Below, in pieces: positions 43,188 through 57,262 of a DNA stretch of 64,000 nt. Under the pieces are notes generated by a model, which saw only the letters and a program-made list of their open reading frames with translations, searched no databases and was not told where the DNA came from. Origin of the DNA: Spiroplasma endosymbiont of Labia minor (GTDB lineage: Bacteria; Bacillota_I; Bacilli_A; Mycoplasmatales; Mycoplasmataceae); the NCBI RefSeq assembly GCF_964019845.1, contig NZ_OZ026465.1, forward strand, positions 124,001-188,000, in the 5' to 3' direction. The first letter of the stretch is position 1, and every line of letters starts with the position of its first letter. Both the position numbers and the translations under genes were made by a program.

Positions 43188-44117
43188 ATGACTAAGATAA
43201 TTGTTTCCAAAAATGATGAAGGGCAGTCACTTTTTAAATTTATTAAAAAATGCTTTTCAACAACATCTTTATCTGTAATTTATAAATGATTTAGAACAAA
43301 TAAAATAAAAGTAAATTCAAAAAAAATCAATAATGATAGCCATAAGTTATTACTTAAAGAAGGCGATGTAGTAATGGTTTTTGATTATAATAATAAAGAA
43401 ATTCGTGATAAAAAAATAAATTATGATGGTAATATACCAGATATCAAAATAATGTATGAAGATGAAAATATCTTAATTATTGACAAACCAGAAAATATAG
43501 AAGTACATTCGCCAATCAATTTATCTCTTGATTTGATGGTTAAAAATTATTTGAAAAATACAAATCAGTATAACCCATTAATGGAGAATTCGTTTGTTGT
43601 AAGTCATGTTCATAGACTAGACAAATTAACAAGAGGATTAATAATTTATGCAAAAAATGCAATATCATTAACGATATTAAATAAAATAATTAATGATAAA
43701 GATAAAATAGTTAAAACATATTCTGCAGTAGTTGAAGGAAATATATTCAAAAAACAAATTATTAATGGCTGAATTTATTATGATGAACATAGTCAAAAAG
43801 CTATATTTGATGAAAAACAAGATATGCATAGAAAAGCTAAAACTGCAATTTTATTGTTAGATCCTCAAATGGTTAGAAACAATAAAACATTTATATCAAT
43901 TGCTTTAAATACCGGAAGAAAACATCAAATTAGGGCTACTATGGATTATCTGAAACATCCTATTTTGAATGATTTCAGATACGGTGCAAAAAAAATCAAT
44001 AATGAAAAAATGATTTTTTTATTTGCAACAGAATTAAATTTTATAGAATTACCAGAGCCATTAAATTATTTGAATGGAAAAAAATTTAGGTTAGATGTAA
44101 ATATTGACTGAAACTAA
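43188..44117 (+). CDS. RluA-family pseudouridine synthase (309 aa)
   Basis: The enzyme isomerises uridine in rRNA or tRNA. An S4-like N-terminus (FRTNKIKVNSKKINND, residues ~40-55) is followed by the catalytic block HRLDKLTRGLIIYAKN, with the active Asp near residue 145, and TGRKHQIRATMDYLKHPI near 245. The length fits RluC/RluD. Which uridine is modified cannot be read from this. Confidence 0.87.
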
Positions 44118-44164
44118 TGATAAAATACTAATGAAATTTATTATTCGTATTTGGGAGAATTGTT

Positions 44165-46090
44165 ATGATAAGCACTAAAAATGGGATTATTAATACATTT
44201 GTAGGTTCGGCAATATCTATTTTTGGTGCGATTATTCAATTTATGTCTATTTACTTAGTGTTAAAAATTTATGGCACAGAATTCAATGGTTTCATTCGTA
44301 TTTGTTCATCATTTACATTAGTTATAGGCACTGCTGATGGAGCCCTTGGTATTGCTACAACATTGCTATTGGTTAAACCAATTAGTCAAAACGATTGAAT
44401 TACAGCAAATGAAATTTTTTCAACTTCATATAAGAAATATAGAAAAAATCTTATTTTGGTATTACCACTCGCTTTAATTATTGCTATAGTTTACCCTCTT
44501 TATATAACAATTTCAAATATAATTGCATCAAATGGATCATTTGATGCTTCTAGCTTCTTAAATAGTGCAGGAATTTCTACTAATTCTAACGGTAATCAAG
44601 GTTTTTTTGTTCTTTTTGGTATTATTATGTTTTATTGTTTAAAAAATATTGGTCAAGGAACAATATTTGGAGTTTATGAAAATATTATGGCCGCTGATTC
44701 AAAAAATGCAATAAAGCGAATAGTTGTATTATTTGTTGATACTACTATTTACGGAGTACTATTTTCTTTAATTGCATTTAAAGATATTCCATTTCCACCA
44801 GTAATTCCGTTTTCAATACTAATTTTATATTCACCTATACGTGGATTAATGATAATGTTATATGTAAAAAGGCATTATGCCTGATTAAAATTCTATAAAG
44901 ATTATAATAGTTTTAATTTAAATACCACAACACAAAAAATTTCTATTTCAAAAATCGGAATAACATTGTTAACGAACACTGATTTAATAATAGTTGCTTT
45001 AATTTTGGGTTTAAATGTGTCCTCTGTTTTGTCTTTATATATGGTAATAGCAATTAATGTTCGTATTATTATGACTAATTTTATTACTTCATTTAGAGAG
45101 TTCTTTATTGTTATTGTTGCAAATAATGGACGTATTTATTGAAATTCCTATTCAAAATATGAGTTATATGTTTATCTTGTTGCAGCCTTTACGTTTGTAA
45201 ATATGAGTATGTTATCACCATATTTTGTATCAGCTTTGTATGGAAATATTATTAACGAAGAAATCCAAAGCGCAACAATTATATGAGCAGAAAATGAGAA
45301 ATTGCTTTTTGATTTTGTATTTTCAAGTCCATTATTTTCTTTTGTTTATGCAATACCTGTTGTTTTATATATTATTCAAGAATCACAAATGAATATAATT
45401 CAAGCAAAAGGCACTTTTTCTGAAGTCACAAAGTTTCAAAATATAACTGGGTTAGTTTATTTGATTATTGCAATTATATCAACACTTATTTTTAAATACG
45501 CTTTAAATAATAATGTGAATAATTTATTAATAGCTTTAAATTTAATGTATGGTTTAAAAATTATTTTCTCGTTAATTATTTGTGCATATTTATGAATTTA
45601 TATATGAAAATATGCAACTTATAATTCAACTTTTAAAAATGTATTTTCAAATTTATTAGTGTTAATAATACCAATTATTGTTGGTGCAATAGTTTCAAAT
45701 TTATGAATTAATAAAATTTTATCTTTACAATTGGAACACTTGCAATTATTGCATATGTCGTCGTTGATTGGTCTATTTTTTAGTGTTATTGGTGCATCCA
45801 TTGTATTTATTATTTCCGTAGCTTTATTGTTTTCACCAAAATTGATTTTGGGAATAATTAAAAGATTGCCAATTGTAAATCAAATAATAAAATTAAAATC
45901 AAAAAAAGAAAAAGAAGAAAGATTAGAAAAAGAAGGCATGGAACTCTTTGAAATAACAGATACTGATTATGAGATAAAAGAAAATATTGATAATTTAAAT
46001 ATTTTAGAAAATGATAAAGATAGTACAGAAAATATCGAAAGAACTCTTGTAGATAAAAAAACAAATATTTATAAATTAAAAGGAAAATAA
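44165..46090 (+). CDS. Polysaccharide/lipid flippase-like membrane protein (641 aa)
   Basis: The protein has about 14 membrane segments. The first (GIINTFVGSAISIFGAIIQF) and the layout are like MOP-superfamily flippases that export lipid-linked sugars. The last ~65 residues are a Lys/Glu/Asp-rich cytoplasmic tail (KKEKEERLEKEGMELFEI). ATG 44165 follows GGGAGAATT. No polysaccharide genes are adjacent, so the substrate is uncertain; the call rests on topology and N-terminal similarity. Confidence 0.65.
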
Positions 46091-46151
46091 AACTATTATA
46101 CTTGCAAGGTGATTTTTTCGAACACAATTTATAATTGATTTTATCAATGTT

Positions 46152-46180
46152 AAATTTAATTATATTTCAATTAAATTTTT
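46152..46180 (+). terminator. Terminator-like hairpin after the flippase gene
   Basis: Arms AAATTTAATT and AATTAAATTT (10 bp, all A/T) surround a 7-base loop; a T-rich stretch follows. The 46,091-46,333 interval otherwise contains no gene. Confidence 0.45.
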
Positions 46181-46333
46181 ACTTGCTTTTTTAGTCATAA
46201 AAATAGTAGAATGATTTTAGATGTGATTTTATGCACATTAAATGGGTATGAAAAATAATAATATTTTTCAGAATTGCCAATGAATATTTAATAATTATAT
46301 TATTTTTTTAAATGTTCAAAGAAGGGAATATTA

Positions 46334-47944
46334 ATGATGTTAAATAAACAAGATTTTGCCCAGGTTGAAAAACCACAAAATCTTACAAAGGAAAGATTAT
46401 TTAGAATAGAAGGGGCATTGAAAACACAAGATACAGTAAAAGGTATGTCATGAGGACTAATATCAGCTTTGATTTACTCGTTATCACCTTTAATATCTTA
46501 TATTACTGTCTCTTCTGAACATGAATACGGCTCATTTGTTTCATCAACAATGTATGTTGTTTGACAAGAAGTTTTTGCAGCTATTATTATGTGTTTATGT
46601 TATAAACCAACTGAATTTTTTAGATATTTTAAAAAACTAAAAGATCCACGTTCTTGATTAATTGTCCTTATTGGAGTAACTGCAGGACCGATTGCTATGG
46701 TTATGTTAACTTTAGCGGCGCAGTTTACTATCGTTGCTGGTGGACAAAAAGATGATACAATTGCAGGAATGTTATTAAATTTAAATGCTATTTTAGCTTG
46801 TTTATTATCAAATGCACTATACAAAACTAAAAATTCAAAATTAGCATATATGGCATTTTTTGTGTCAGCTGGCTTGATTGTTGGTCTATCTATACATTTT
46901 TGTATTGAAAAAGATATTCAACCAATAGGAGTTCTTGGCATTATTTTTGGCTTAGTTGCTGCTGTTTTGTATGCGCTTGAGGCTGTATTTATGTATGCTG
47001 TGATGAATAAAATGCATTTAAATTTATCAGATCGAGAAGTTGTGTCAATTAAAACAGGAACTTCAGCAATATTAATGCTAATTTTTGCAATGCCAATAGC
47101 TTCATTGGCTGATCATGATACAGCAGTAAATGGTTATAAAGCCTTTGCCTTAATGGGTGATTGAGTAATTGCGATAAAGTACATTATTGGTGGTGTACTA
47201 ATGGGATTTGGCCGCATGATGTATTATTACTGTATTAAACATGCATCAGGAAGTTATGCTGCGTCTTCACAATTATTGATGTTATTTTGAACGCCAATTA
47301 TTCAATACATAATGGTTGGAATTCAAAAATATGTTGGAGATCCATTTTTATTACAAAATGAACAAGATAAATGGGGACCACATGTATCAATAAATTCTGG
47401 CATATTGATTGTAGAACCAGAATGATGATATTGAGTTTATGCAATACCAATAGTTATTGCATTACTGGTAATTGTCTTTGATGAAAATTTCTTTCAAATT
47501 GCAGAAAAAAAAGGCTGAAAAGCTGCAGCTTTATTTTTTAAAGAGCAAAATCGAATGAGCGAAAAAGATCAAAAATTAATGGATAAATATGAGCAAGAAT
47601 TTTTAATGCGAAAAAAAAAGAAAATTGAAAGAAAAATCGCAAAAATGAGTGAAGCAAAAAAATTGGAATTTATTCAAAAAAGAAAATCTAAAGAAGATTT
47701 AAGAAAAAAACGTGATTTAAAATGACAAGAATCAAACATTAAAGCAGCTGCAAAATGAGAAGCTATGAATGATAAAATGCATCAAAAATATTTACAATTG
47801 TCACAAGAAAAACGCGACAAAATAGAAGCAAGATCAGTTAAAAAAGAACAAGCAGAAAAAGATGTATATTGAAAAAAAGTATTAGCTTATAATGAACGTA
47901 TTGAAAGACATGAAAAACTAAAAAATAACCATGCAAATCTCTAA
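46334..47944 (+). CDS. DMT-type transporter with coiled-coil C-terminal tail (536 aa)
   Basis: Ten membrane segments between residues ~45 and 395 have the two-fold layout of drug/metabolite (EamA-like) transporters (GMSWGLISALIYSLSPLIS at the start of the first half, FGLVAAVLYALEAVF in the second). From residue ~395 a ~140-residue, very basic helical tail follows (KKIERKIAKMSEAKKLEFIQ) that is probably a coiled coil in the cytoplasm. ATG 46334 follows GAAGGGAA. The gene ends in a palindromic terminator. The substrate is unknown. Confidence 0.7.
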
Positions 47945-47959
47945 ATTTAGAGATTTTTT
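47935..47959 (+). terminator. Palindromic terminator at the end of the DMT-type gene
   Basis: AAATCTCTAAA and TTTAGAGATTT are perfect complements and are followed by TTT. The palindrome overlaps the stop codon. Confidence 0.8.
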
Positions 47960-48017
47960 ATTTTTTATAAGTTTTGTTGATGTGCTATAATCAACAAGTT
48001 AGGAGTAATTGAATTTT

Positions 48018-49628
48018 ATGATTGGTTATGCTATCAGTTTTAGTGTAATGTTTATTTTTCTATTTTACATATCAGGAACAACTATTACGCACTTTTTTAA
48101 AATTAGATTACGAAATCCATTTATTTCCATTGCTATAGGATTTTTTCTTTATTTTTCTTTTATTACAATTTTTTCATTTCCGTTACAAATAATAGGAATT
48201 GTACCTTATTATTTCTTAATATATTATGACGCTGCGATAACATTTGTTTATTTGGCATTTTTTTTAATTTTGTTTAAATTTTGAATATCAACTATTTGAA
48301 TTTCTTTAATGTCAATTAGATATTTCTTAATTGTGGCAATAGCTTTATCGGCAACGTGAATATTATTGCATCTTTTTTCGACAAATTCATTTAACGATTT
48401 TAGAGAAACTTTAGCAATAATGAATTGAATTTCTGGAAATCAATTAGCTTTTATAAATGATAGCACATTGTTTTCTTACTTTGGATTTAAACCATTTCAA
48501 GCTTGATATACTTTATTGCAAATAATAATTAATCTTACAAATGCTCAGGTTTATGATTATAATGATTTAATTATTACTTTTACTTTAATTATTGAAGCAT
48601 TTTTAGTAGCTTCAATAATATTAACGATACATACAACATTTTCTAAAATTGGAAATAAACTTTTTGATACTCTAGTTTTATTCATTATGTCCATTATATT
48701 TATTTCTATTAAGACATTATTTTCTGTGCAAGAAGATGCGGTTTGATCAGAACGAACATTGTTTATGTATTTATTAATATTTATTGTTATTATGTTAATA
48801 AATTATGTAACTTCAGACTTTAGACAAAGAAATATGCCAATATTAATAGGTTTAATGTTCACATGTTATACTTCTTTTTCTTGAGATTCGTCTTATCCTG
48901 TTTTATTTTTGCTCTTTGTATTTATGTTTATTTTGCAAATTGCATTCAAAACATCTTGAACAAAAGATTTAATAAAGATAAGTGTTGGACCCATTATATC
49001 TGTTATTTGTTTTTCTGTAATTACAAATTTAATTATTCAGTGAATAATTCTAGTTATTATTGCTTTTTTTATGTTAATGGCAGTTTTCATCATGAATTCT
49101 CGCTATGCTAGAATTCAAAAAGTTGAACTATTTTTATCAAAACATTTTAAATTATCAGTTTTGTTTGTCCCAACAATGTTTGCATTGTTATCTTTGGCAA
49201 TGATTTTAGGACAACCATCTGCATTTGCACAATTGGTGGGTGGTTATTTAACTTTTATTGAAAAATTTTTAGTTTTTATAAAAAATGAAGAAATAAGATA
49301 CTGAATTGTGATTTTAGTTTCGTTTGCACTAATTATTTTAAGTATAGTTTGAATTATATTGAGGGATAGGCTTTCTTATGGTATAGTGGTTTATGCTGTT
49401 GATTTATTTGTTATTAGTTATTTAACATTTTATAACCCAATAGTAATTAAATTTATAACTGTTATTTATACGCCATTATTGCAATCTGATGGTGTTATGA
49501 TGCTTGTTATGTTGATTGTTGTTATTGTCGCTAACATGTACTATGTTATAAATAAAATAAATACAAAGATAAAAGTTTCAAAAAGTGTCAACGTTAATAA
49601 ATTACCAGTTTATATTTATGTTGTTTAA
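48018..49628 (+). CDS. Unknown polytopic membrane protein (536 aa)
   Basis: About 14 membrane segments cover nearly the whole length, with short loops and one longer extracytoplasmic region around residues 125-170. ATG 48018 follows AGGAGT at a suitable distance; an upstream TTG is less likely. The topology is like membrane glycosyltransferases or flippases, but no catalytic motif is recognised. It precedes ligA by 23 bases. Confidence 0.6.
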
Positions 49629-49651
49629 ATTAAAATTTTAAAATGAGGTAT

Positions 49652-51655
<2,004 letters not shown>

Positions 51656-51657
51656 TA

Positions 51658-51951
51658 ATGCAAAAAATTACAAAAGAAGTTATTGTTGAATTGGCAGAAG
51701 AATCGATGCTAACTTTATCACAAGAAGAAATAGATATAATTTATAATATGGAAAATATAATTACTAAAAGATTTGAAAAAGTTAAAGATATAAATACAGA
51801 AAATATTGCACCTGCACATTATCCATTTGATGACATACATAATTTTTTGCGTGAAGACATTTCATTATACGTAATTGATAGAAAAGAAATTTTAACTAAC
51901 GCTCCAGAAATAAATCAGGAATATATAACTATTAAGAGAGTGGTTAAATAA
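51658..51951 (+). CDS. gatC: Asp/Glu-tRNA amidotransferase subunit C (97 aa)
   Basis: GatC holds GatA and GatB together. The N-terminal KEVIVELAEESMLTLSQEEI and the C-terminal acidic half are as in the family. The start follows TTGGAGG by nine bases. The gatA start comes one base after its stop. Confidence 0.92.
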   Translation: MQKITKEVIVELAEESMLTLSQEEIDIIYNMENIITKRFEKVKDINTENIAPAHYPFDDIHNFLREDISLYVIDRKEILTNAPEINQEYITIKRVVK

Positions 51952-51952
51952 A

Positions 51953-53413
51953 ATGAACTATGGAATATTAACAATTAAAGAATTAATTGAGTTAATTACA
52001 AACAACAAAATTAAAGTTGAAAAATTAATTGAAGAAGTTTTCAAGAATATTGAAAAGCATAAACAAGATAATTTTTATGTTAATTTAGATAAAGAAAATG
52101 CCATAAATTATGCAAAAAAATTAGACGAATTAAATAATTTTTCAGATAAACTTACAGGAATACCTTTTTTTGAAAAAGATAATATAGCAACAAAAAATTT
52201 AAAAACTACATCATCATCTAAAATTTTAGGAGATTTTATTCCACCATATTCTGCAACAGTTCATGAAGATTTAATTAAAGCGGGCGCAATATTAATGGGT
52301 AAAACAACAATGGATGAACTTGGTATGGGAGGAACTGGTTTATTTGCATCAACAGGAATAGTTGCAAATCCAAGAGATAAAAAAAGAATTATAGGTGGAT
52401 CATCATCAGGATCAACTTACGCCGTTGCAACTGGAATAGTTCCATTTGCAACCGGAAGTGATACTGGAGATTCAATAAGAAAACCAGCTTCTTTAAATGG
52501 AATTGTAGGATTTAAGCCAACGTATGGTGCAATATCTCGTTTTGGCTTATTTCCATATGCTCCTAGTTTTGACACCATTGGCTTTCTTGCAAAATCAGTT
52601 GAAGATGTGGCGTTATTATCTGATATTGCAATTCATACTGATGAAAAAGATTTTACATCTACACAAATAGATAATAAAGATTTTGAAAAGAATCTCATTT
52701 TAAAAAATGATTCAATAAAATTTGGTTTTTTAAAGAATGTATTTGAACAAATGCCATTGTTTTTAAAAAATGAATATGATAGTTTTTTTGAAAAACTGAA
52801 AAAAGAAGGCCATACAATTGAAATGATAGATTTTCATCATCAACTTTTAGAGACATTACCTTCTGTATACAAAATGATTTCTTTTGCTGAGGCTGTCTCA
52901 ACAAATTCTAATTTAGACGGAATTAATTTTGGAAAAAGAGTTGATGGTAGTGATTATATTGAAATAATGAAAAATTCTAGAACCAATGGTTTTGGTCCTA
53001 TTGTTAAAAAAAGATTTGTTTTGGGTTCATTTCAATTAAAACGAGAAAATCAAGTGGAATTACTTTTAAAATCTAAACAAGTTAGAAGAATGATAATTGA
53101 TGAATTAGCAAAAATTTATAATGAAATAGATATATTAATATTGCCACCGACAACTGCAATTGCACCATTAATTGATGATGTGCTTAAAGACAATGTTGAT
53201 GAAAATGATGTGGAAACTGGTTTTGTTGAGGATATATTAATATTGGCAAATATTAATGGAATGCCTTCAATAACTTTACCTTTTATAAAAGAAAAAAATA
53301 TGCCAATAGGAATAAATTTAAATGCAGCACCAAAAAACGATTTATTTTTATTACAAGTTGCAAAATATGTTGAAACATTTCTTAACTTGCCAATAGAAAT
53401 TGTGGGTGAATAG
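51953..53413 (+). CDS. gatA: Asp/Glu-tRNA amidotransferase subunit A (486 aa)
   Basis: GatA releases ammonia from glutamine and passes it to GatB. The amidase-signature triad can be placed: Lys in AILMGKTTMDELGMG (near residue 111), Ser in GGSSSGSTYAVA (near 148) and the nucleophile Ser in GSDTGDSIRKPASLNG (near 175). In most members the residue before the nucleophile is Gly, here it is Asp. The length is normal. It lies between gatC and gatB and is coupled with both. In mollicutes GatCAB makes Gln-tRNA(Gln) because glutaminyl-tRNA synthetase is often missing. Confidence 0.94.
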   Translation: MNYGILTIKELIELITNNKIKVEKLIEEVFKNIEKHKQDNFYVNLDKENAINYAKKLDELNNFSDKLTGIPFFEKDNIATKNLKTTSSSKILGDFIPPYSATVHEDLIKAGAILMGKTTMDELGMGGTGLFASTGIVANPRDKKRIIGGSSSGSTYAVATGIVPFATGSDTGDSIRKPASLNGIVGFKPTYGAISRFGLFPYAPSFDTIGFLAKSVEDVALLSDIAIHTDEKDFTSTQIDNKDFEKNLILKNDSIKFGFLKNVFEQMPLFLKNEYDSFFEKLKKEGHTIEMIDFHHQLLETLPSVYKMISFAEAVSTNSNLDGINFGKRVDGSDYIEIMKNSRTNGFGPIVKKRFVLGSFQLKRENQVELLLKSKQVRRMIIDELAKIYNEIDILILPPTTAIAPLIDDVLKDNVDENDVETGFVEDILILANINGMPSITLPFIKEKNMPIGINLNAAPKNDLFLLQVAKYVETFLNLPIEIVGE

Positions 53414-53414
53414 A

Positions 53415-54875
53415 ATGATATTTAAGAATTTTGAAATTGTTATTGGTATTGAAAATCATGTAGAATTGAAGACAAAATCAAAAATGTTTGGTTATGGACC
53501 CGTTGTTTATGGGGCAGAACCAAATACAAAAGTTTCTGAAGTTGATATGGGATATCCAGGGGCATTACCATCTGTAAATAAAAAAGGCGTTAAATTAGCG
53601 ATATTGGCAGCTAATGCTTTAAACATGGAAATAGATGCATTACTTAGATTCGATCGTAAAAACTATTATTATCCAGATTTAGTTAAGGGCTATCAAATTA
53701 CACAGCAATTTCATCCAATAGGACGAAATGGTGAATTAACAATAACATTATCAGATAATACTAAAAAAAATATAACTATTGAAAGAATGCATATAGAAGA
53801 AGATACGGCAAAACAAATTCATAAAAATGATACAACATTTATAGATTACAACAGAAGTGGTGTTGGGTTAATAGAAATAGTTACAAATCCAATAATTAGT
53901 TCTGCAGAAGAAGCAATAGCTTATGTTGAGAAATTAAGAGAGATACTTTTATATCTTGGTGTATCTGATGTAAAAATGAATGAAGGTTCATTAAGATGTG
54001 ATGTAAATATATCTGTGAGGCCATTTGGTTGTAATAAATTAGGTACAAAAGTGGAAATAAAAAATTTAAATTCTTTATCCAATGTTAAAAAAGCTATAGA
54101 CTTTGAAGTTGAAAGACAAACAAAATTATATATGGCTGGAAAAAATGTTGATATGGAAACAAGAAGATTTGATGAGACATTGCAAGAAACGGTTTCAATG
54201 AGAAAAAAATCAAATTCTGTTGATTATAAATATTTTAGAGAACCAAATATTATGCCTATTCGATTGGATGATAATTGAATTGAATATATAATTTCAAACT
54301 CACCAGAAACAGCAGATATAAAACGTTATCGTTATCAAAAAGAGTATGGTCTAAAATTTGATGAAACTAACTCAATTTTACAAAATATGTCAATTATGAG
54401 TTTCTTTGAACAAACAATTTCTTTAACGACAAATTATACAAAAGTTGCAAATTTAATAATCACTGATATACAAGCATATTTAAATAAAAATAATTTTGAA
54501 ACAATTTCAGATACATATTTACTACCAGAAAATTTAGCTGAATTAATAAATTTAGTTGATGATGGATTAATATCATCAAAACATATAAAAACTATTCTAC
54601 CTATTATTTTAGAAAGTGACAGTGTAACTCCAAAAAAAATTATAGAAAATTTAAAAATCAAATTGATTTCAGATCCAAATGAAATTAAAAAAATGATTAT
54701 GATAGTTATTAATGAAAATTTAGATTTATTGACACAATATGATAATAGACCCGAACGTGTTTTAAAAACTATTATGGGTATTTTAATGAAAAATACCCAA
54801 GGAAATATAAATCCAGATATTACACAAAAAATTTTGGTTGAACAAATTAATGAGATACTTGAAAAACAAAAATAA
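53415..54875 (+). CDS. gatB: Asp/Glu-tRNA amidotransferase subunit B (486 aa)
   Basis: GatB phosphorylates the misacylated tRNA and amidates it. The start region reads FEIVIGIENHVELKTKSKMF, followed by VDMGYPGALPSVNKKGV, FDRKNYYYPDLVKGYQITQQ and MHIEEDTAKQIHK, the catalytic core. The C-terminal tail domain is helical. ATG 53415 is chosen over GTG 53400; it stands one base after the gatA stop. The terminator overlaps its stop codon. Confidence 0.95.
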
Positions 54876-54904
54876 CACTAATTTTTATTAGTGTTATTTT
54901 TATT
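54871..54904. terminator. Convergent terminator between gatB and a membrane-protein gene
   Basis: Arms AATAACACTAAT and ATTAGTGTTATT form a 12-bp stem with a TTTT loop and T runs on both sides. It overlaps the stop codons of both convergent genes. Confidence 0.85.
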
Positions 54905-55423
54905 TTCGTTATATTGTTGAATGAGTTGCTCTTTTAGGGTGTTATCTTTTGATAATATTTCTTTTGTAATTAAATAATACATGGTAAGTATCACAAAATT
55001 AATTATTAATAATATCATTGCAATTCATCAGTAGTTTTTAATTACTTTTGCAAATGATTCATCTAAGGCAAATGAGATACCACCAATTTGAATAAAATAA
55101 ATGGCTATAGTCAAAATTGAAATAAAAAATCAACTGAAATTTGAAATTATAATTTTTGCATTTTGGATAACAGCATTTTCGTTTTTTTGATATTCAATAT
55201 AAAAATTAAGTCTAATAAATAATCTAGATGTTGCTTGAATAGCTAGTATAAATATTAATAAAATTAAATCTATCATTCCTAGTGTTGTAAGTGTAATTTC
55301 TATTTTAATATTTGAAATAGTCGTGAGCAAAATGGCAAGGTAAATTCCTGCAATTACAAGAATTATTGTAGTTATTCAAAAAAAAATTTTAACTGTGTGT
55401 TTTCTAAATAAATTTGGTTTCAT
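54878..55423 (-). CDS. Unknown four-segment membrane protein (181 aa)
   Basis: The frame from ATG 55423 (GAGGTAT nine bases upstream) to TAG 54878 has four hydrophobic stretches (for example ITTIILVIAGIYLAILL, IDLILLIFILAIQA, then two more near residues 105 and 140) and a charged tail. No family is recognised. It is convergent with gatB and lies next to the structured region at 55.5 kb on its upstream side. Confidence 0.6.
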
Positions 55424-55901
55424 TTTATACCTCTTTTTGACTTACAATTAAAATTATAAACTTTTATTTTTAATTTAATATTTTATTTTGCTTTGTGTTA
55501 ATATCTACGTAGGTGGTTTTCCCACGGAGCAGTTAATGGTATACATCACATGTCTCTGAAATTGTTTATTTTTTTTAAAAAAATAAATTTCAAAAAGCTA
55601 TAATAATAATTTTTCAGATTAATGTAGCATTGCTCTCTAAATATAAAAATTTTTAAATAATTGACTATGTATCATCATAATATCAATAAAATAAAAGCAA
55701 ATTATTGCTGATTCTGTGTACTTAATGAATTAAAAATTCATTAGTTAAAAAATACAATTAAAATTAAGCGTAGATTAATTTTTAAAAATTTATTATATTT
55801 CAGAATTTGATAAATAAATAATAGGAATATTTATCTATTGATTTTTAGCATACATTTTTATGCATATAATGTATTAGATTTTAAAAGGAACGGAAAAATC
55901 T
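55424..55901. other. 478-base gene-free interval with several possible RNA structures
   Basis: No coding frame with a ribosome-binding site is seen on either strand. A G+C-richer block at 55506-55558 can fold into GTGG/CCAC, GGAG/CTCT and ACAT/ATGT stems. A long A/T hairpin lies at 55558-55591, and a perfect 9-bp hairpin TAATGAATT/AATTCATTA at 55723-55743. The right end carries the nucleoside-transport promoter. The block does not match the purine riboswitch pattern that I know. It could be a small RNA or the leader of the minus-strand membrane-protein gene. Confidence 0.5.
55865..55870 (+). promoter_or_regulatory. -10 box of the nucleoside-transport operon
   Basis: TATAAT preceded by TGCA (a near extended -10) stands 32 bases before the lipoprotein start. 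A possible -35 (TTGATT, 55838) is too far (21 bases), so the extended -10 is probably what matters. Confidence 0.5.
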
Positions 55902-57260
55902 ATGAAAAAAAACATTAGTTTATTAATGGCTATTGGTTTAATAATGCCAATGGCAACAATGGTAATTTCTTGTGGTAATGAAGTTTTACCAGATAAACCA
56001 ATAGTAGTTACAGATTCTGGCAAGGTAAATGATAAATCTTTTAACGAATCGGCTTTTAATTCTGTAAATCAATTTATCTTTGATAGAACTGGAATAAAAT
56101 CATCACATAATTATGTTGAGACTGCAGCGAATAATCCAGAAGCATTTAGAAATGCTTATGCTGCTACATCATTATTGCAAGCTTCAACATTTATTTTACC
56201 TGGCTTTAACCATGCAAATACAATTGGTGGTTACCAAGGCGCTACATCAACAGCTGCGGATATAGATGCAAATGTCATTTGAATTGATTCATCAACTGAT
56301 TCATCGTATGTTGATAGTGGAAAATCAGTTTTGGCTACCAATCCAGACGGAGATAAAGATGAAATAAATATAATAGGAAATGAACAATATGATAATTTAA
56401 TAGGTATTACTTTTAATACTGATTTAGCTGGTATTTATGCTGGAATTGCAACTGCTGCATATTTAAATTTAAATGATATCAATGTAACATCAGAACATGT
56501 TATTGGTATGTTTGGCGGAATGCCGAATAAATATTCTGTAAACAATTTTTTATGAGGTATAGCTGTTGGGGCAAGAATTTGAAATATCTATACTGATGCG
56601 GAAAAACAAACAGATTCATGAAAAGAATTGATAGAATCATTTAATTTAGATGCAAATAAATTAGAACCAATTTTAATTACAAACGGCATATCAAAATTTT
56701 TACCAGAAAAGGCATTGAACACAAATAATATGGATTGATTTTCGGGTAATTTTGATGTTGGTGGTGGAACTGCAAAAGCAAATCAACTTATAAGTCAAAA
56801 AACAGATGCAGGAATTGCTGTAGCTGGTCCGCAAACATTGGATATTATCAATTCTGGAATACCGTATATTCTTGGTGTTGATACAGATCAAAGTGAACTT
56901 TACTCAGCTGGTAATTTTATTACTTCTGTTGAAAAAAACATTTATCTTGCAGCATATGATGTTATGAATTTAGTAGATCCGCTTGGTGTTGACTATAATA
57001 ATTCTGATACATCTGCTACAAAAGAAATATTAGGAAAACATGTCACATCAAATAAATGATCAGCAATTTCTACAGATGGGAAAAATAAAATTACTTCAAC
57101 TGAATATGATTTAATTCTTAAAGCATTAGACCCAGAAAAATTGCAAGATGCACATCAAATTTATTTAGATTTAGATAGTTTTTTATTAAGCGATGCGATG
57201 AATAAAGTTTCAGATGCTGCAAATGTAATAACATCTTCAACAAATGAAGGGAGTTATTAA
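55902..57260 (+). CDS. BMP/PnrA-family substrate-binding lipoprotein (452 aa)
   Basis: This is the likely nucleoside receptor of the following ABC transporter. A lipoprotein signal peptide (MKKNISLLMAIGLIMPMATM) ends at a lipobox VISC with the modified Cys at residue 24. The mature part starts with the family pattern VVTDSGKVNDKSFNESAF and later IGMFGGMPN and VAGPQTLD, fitting BMP-type nucleoside-binding proteins. It is larger than the usual ~340 residues because of insertions and a C-terminal addition. The ATPase gene starts two bases after its stop. Confidence 0.85.
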
Positions 57261-57262
57261 TT

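Noticed and set aside
55501-55560. Purine or other known riboswitch for the nucleoside-transport operon
   Set aside because: The conserved core pattern of purine riboswitches was not found, and the operon's own -10 box is downstream of the block.
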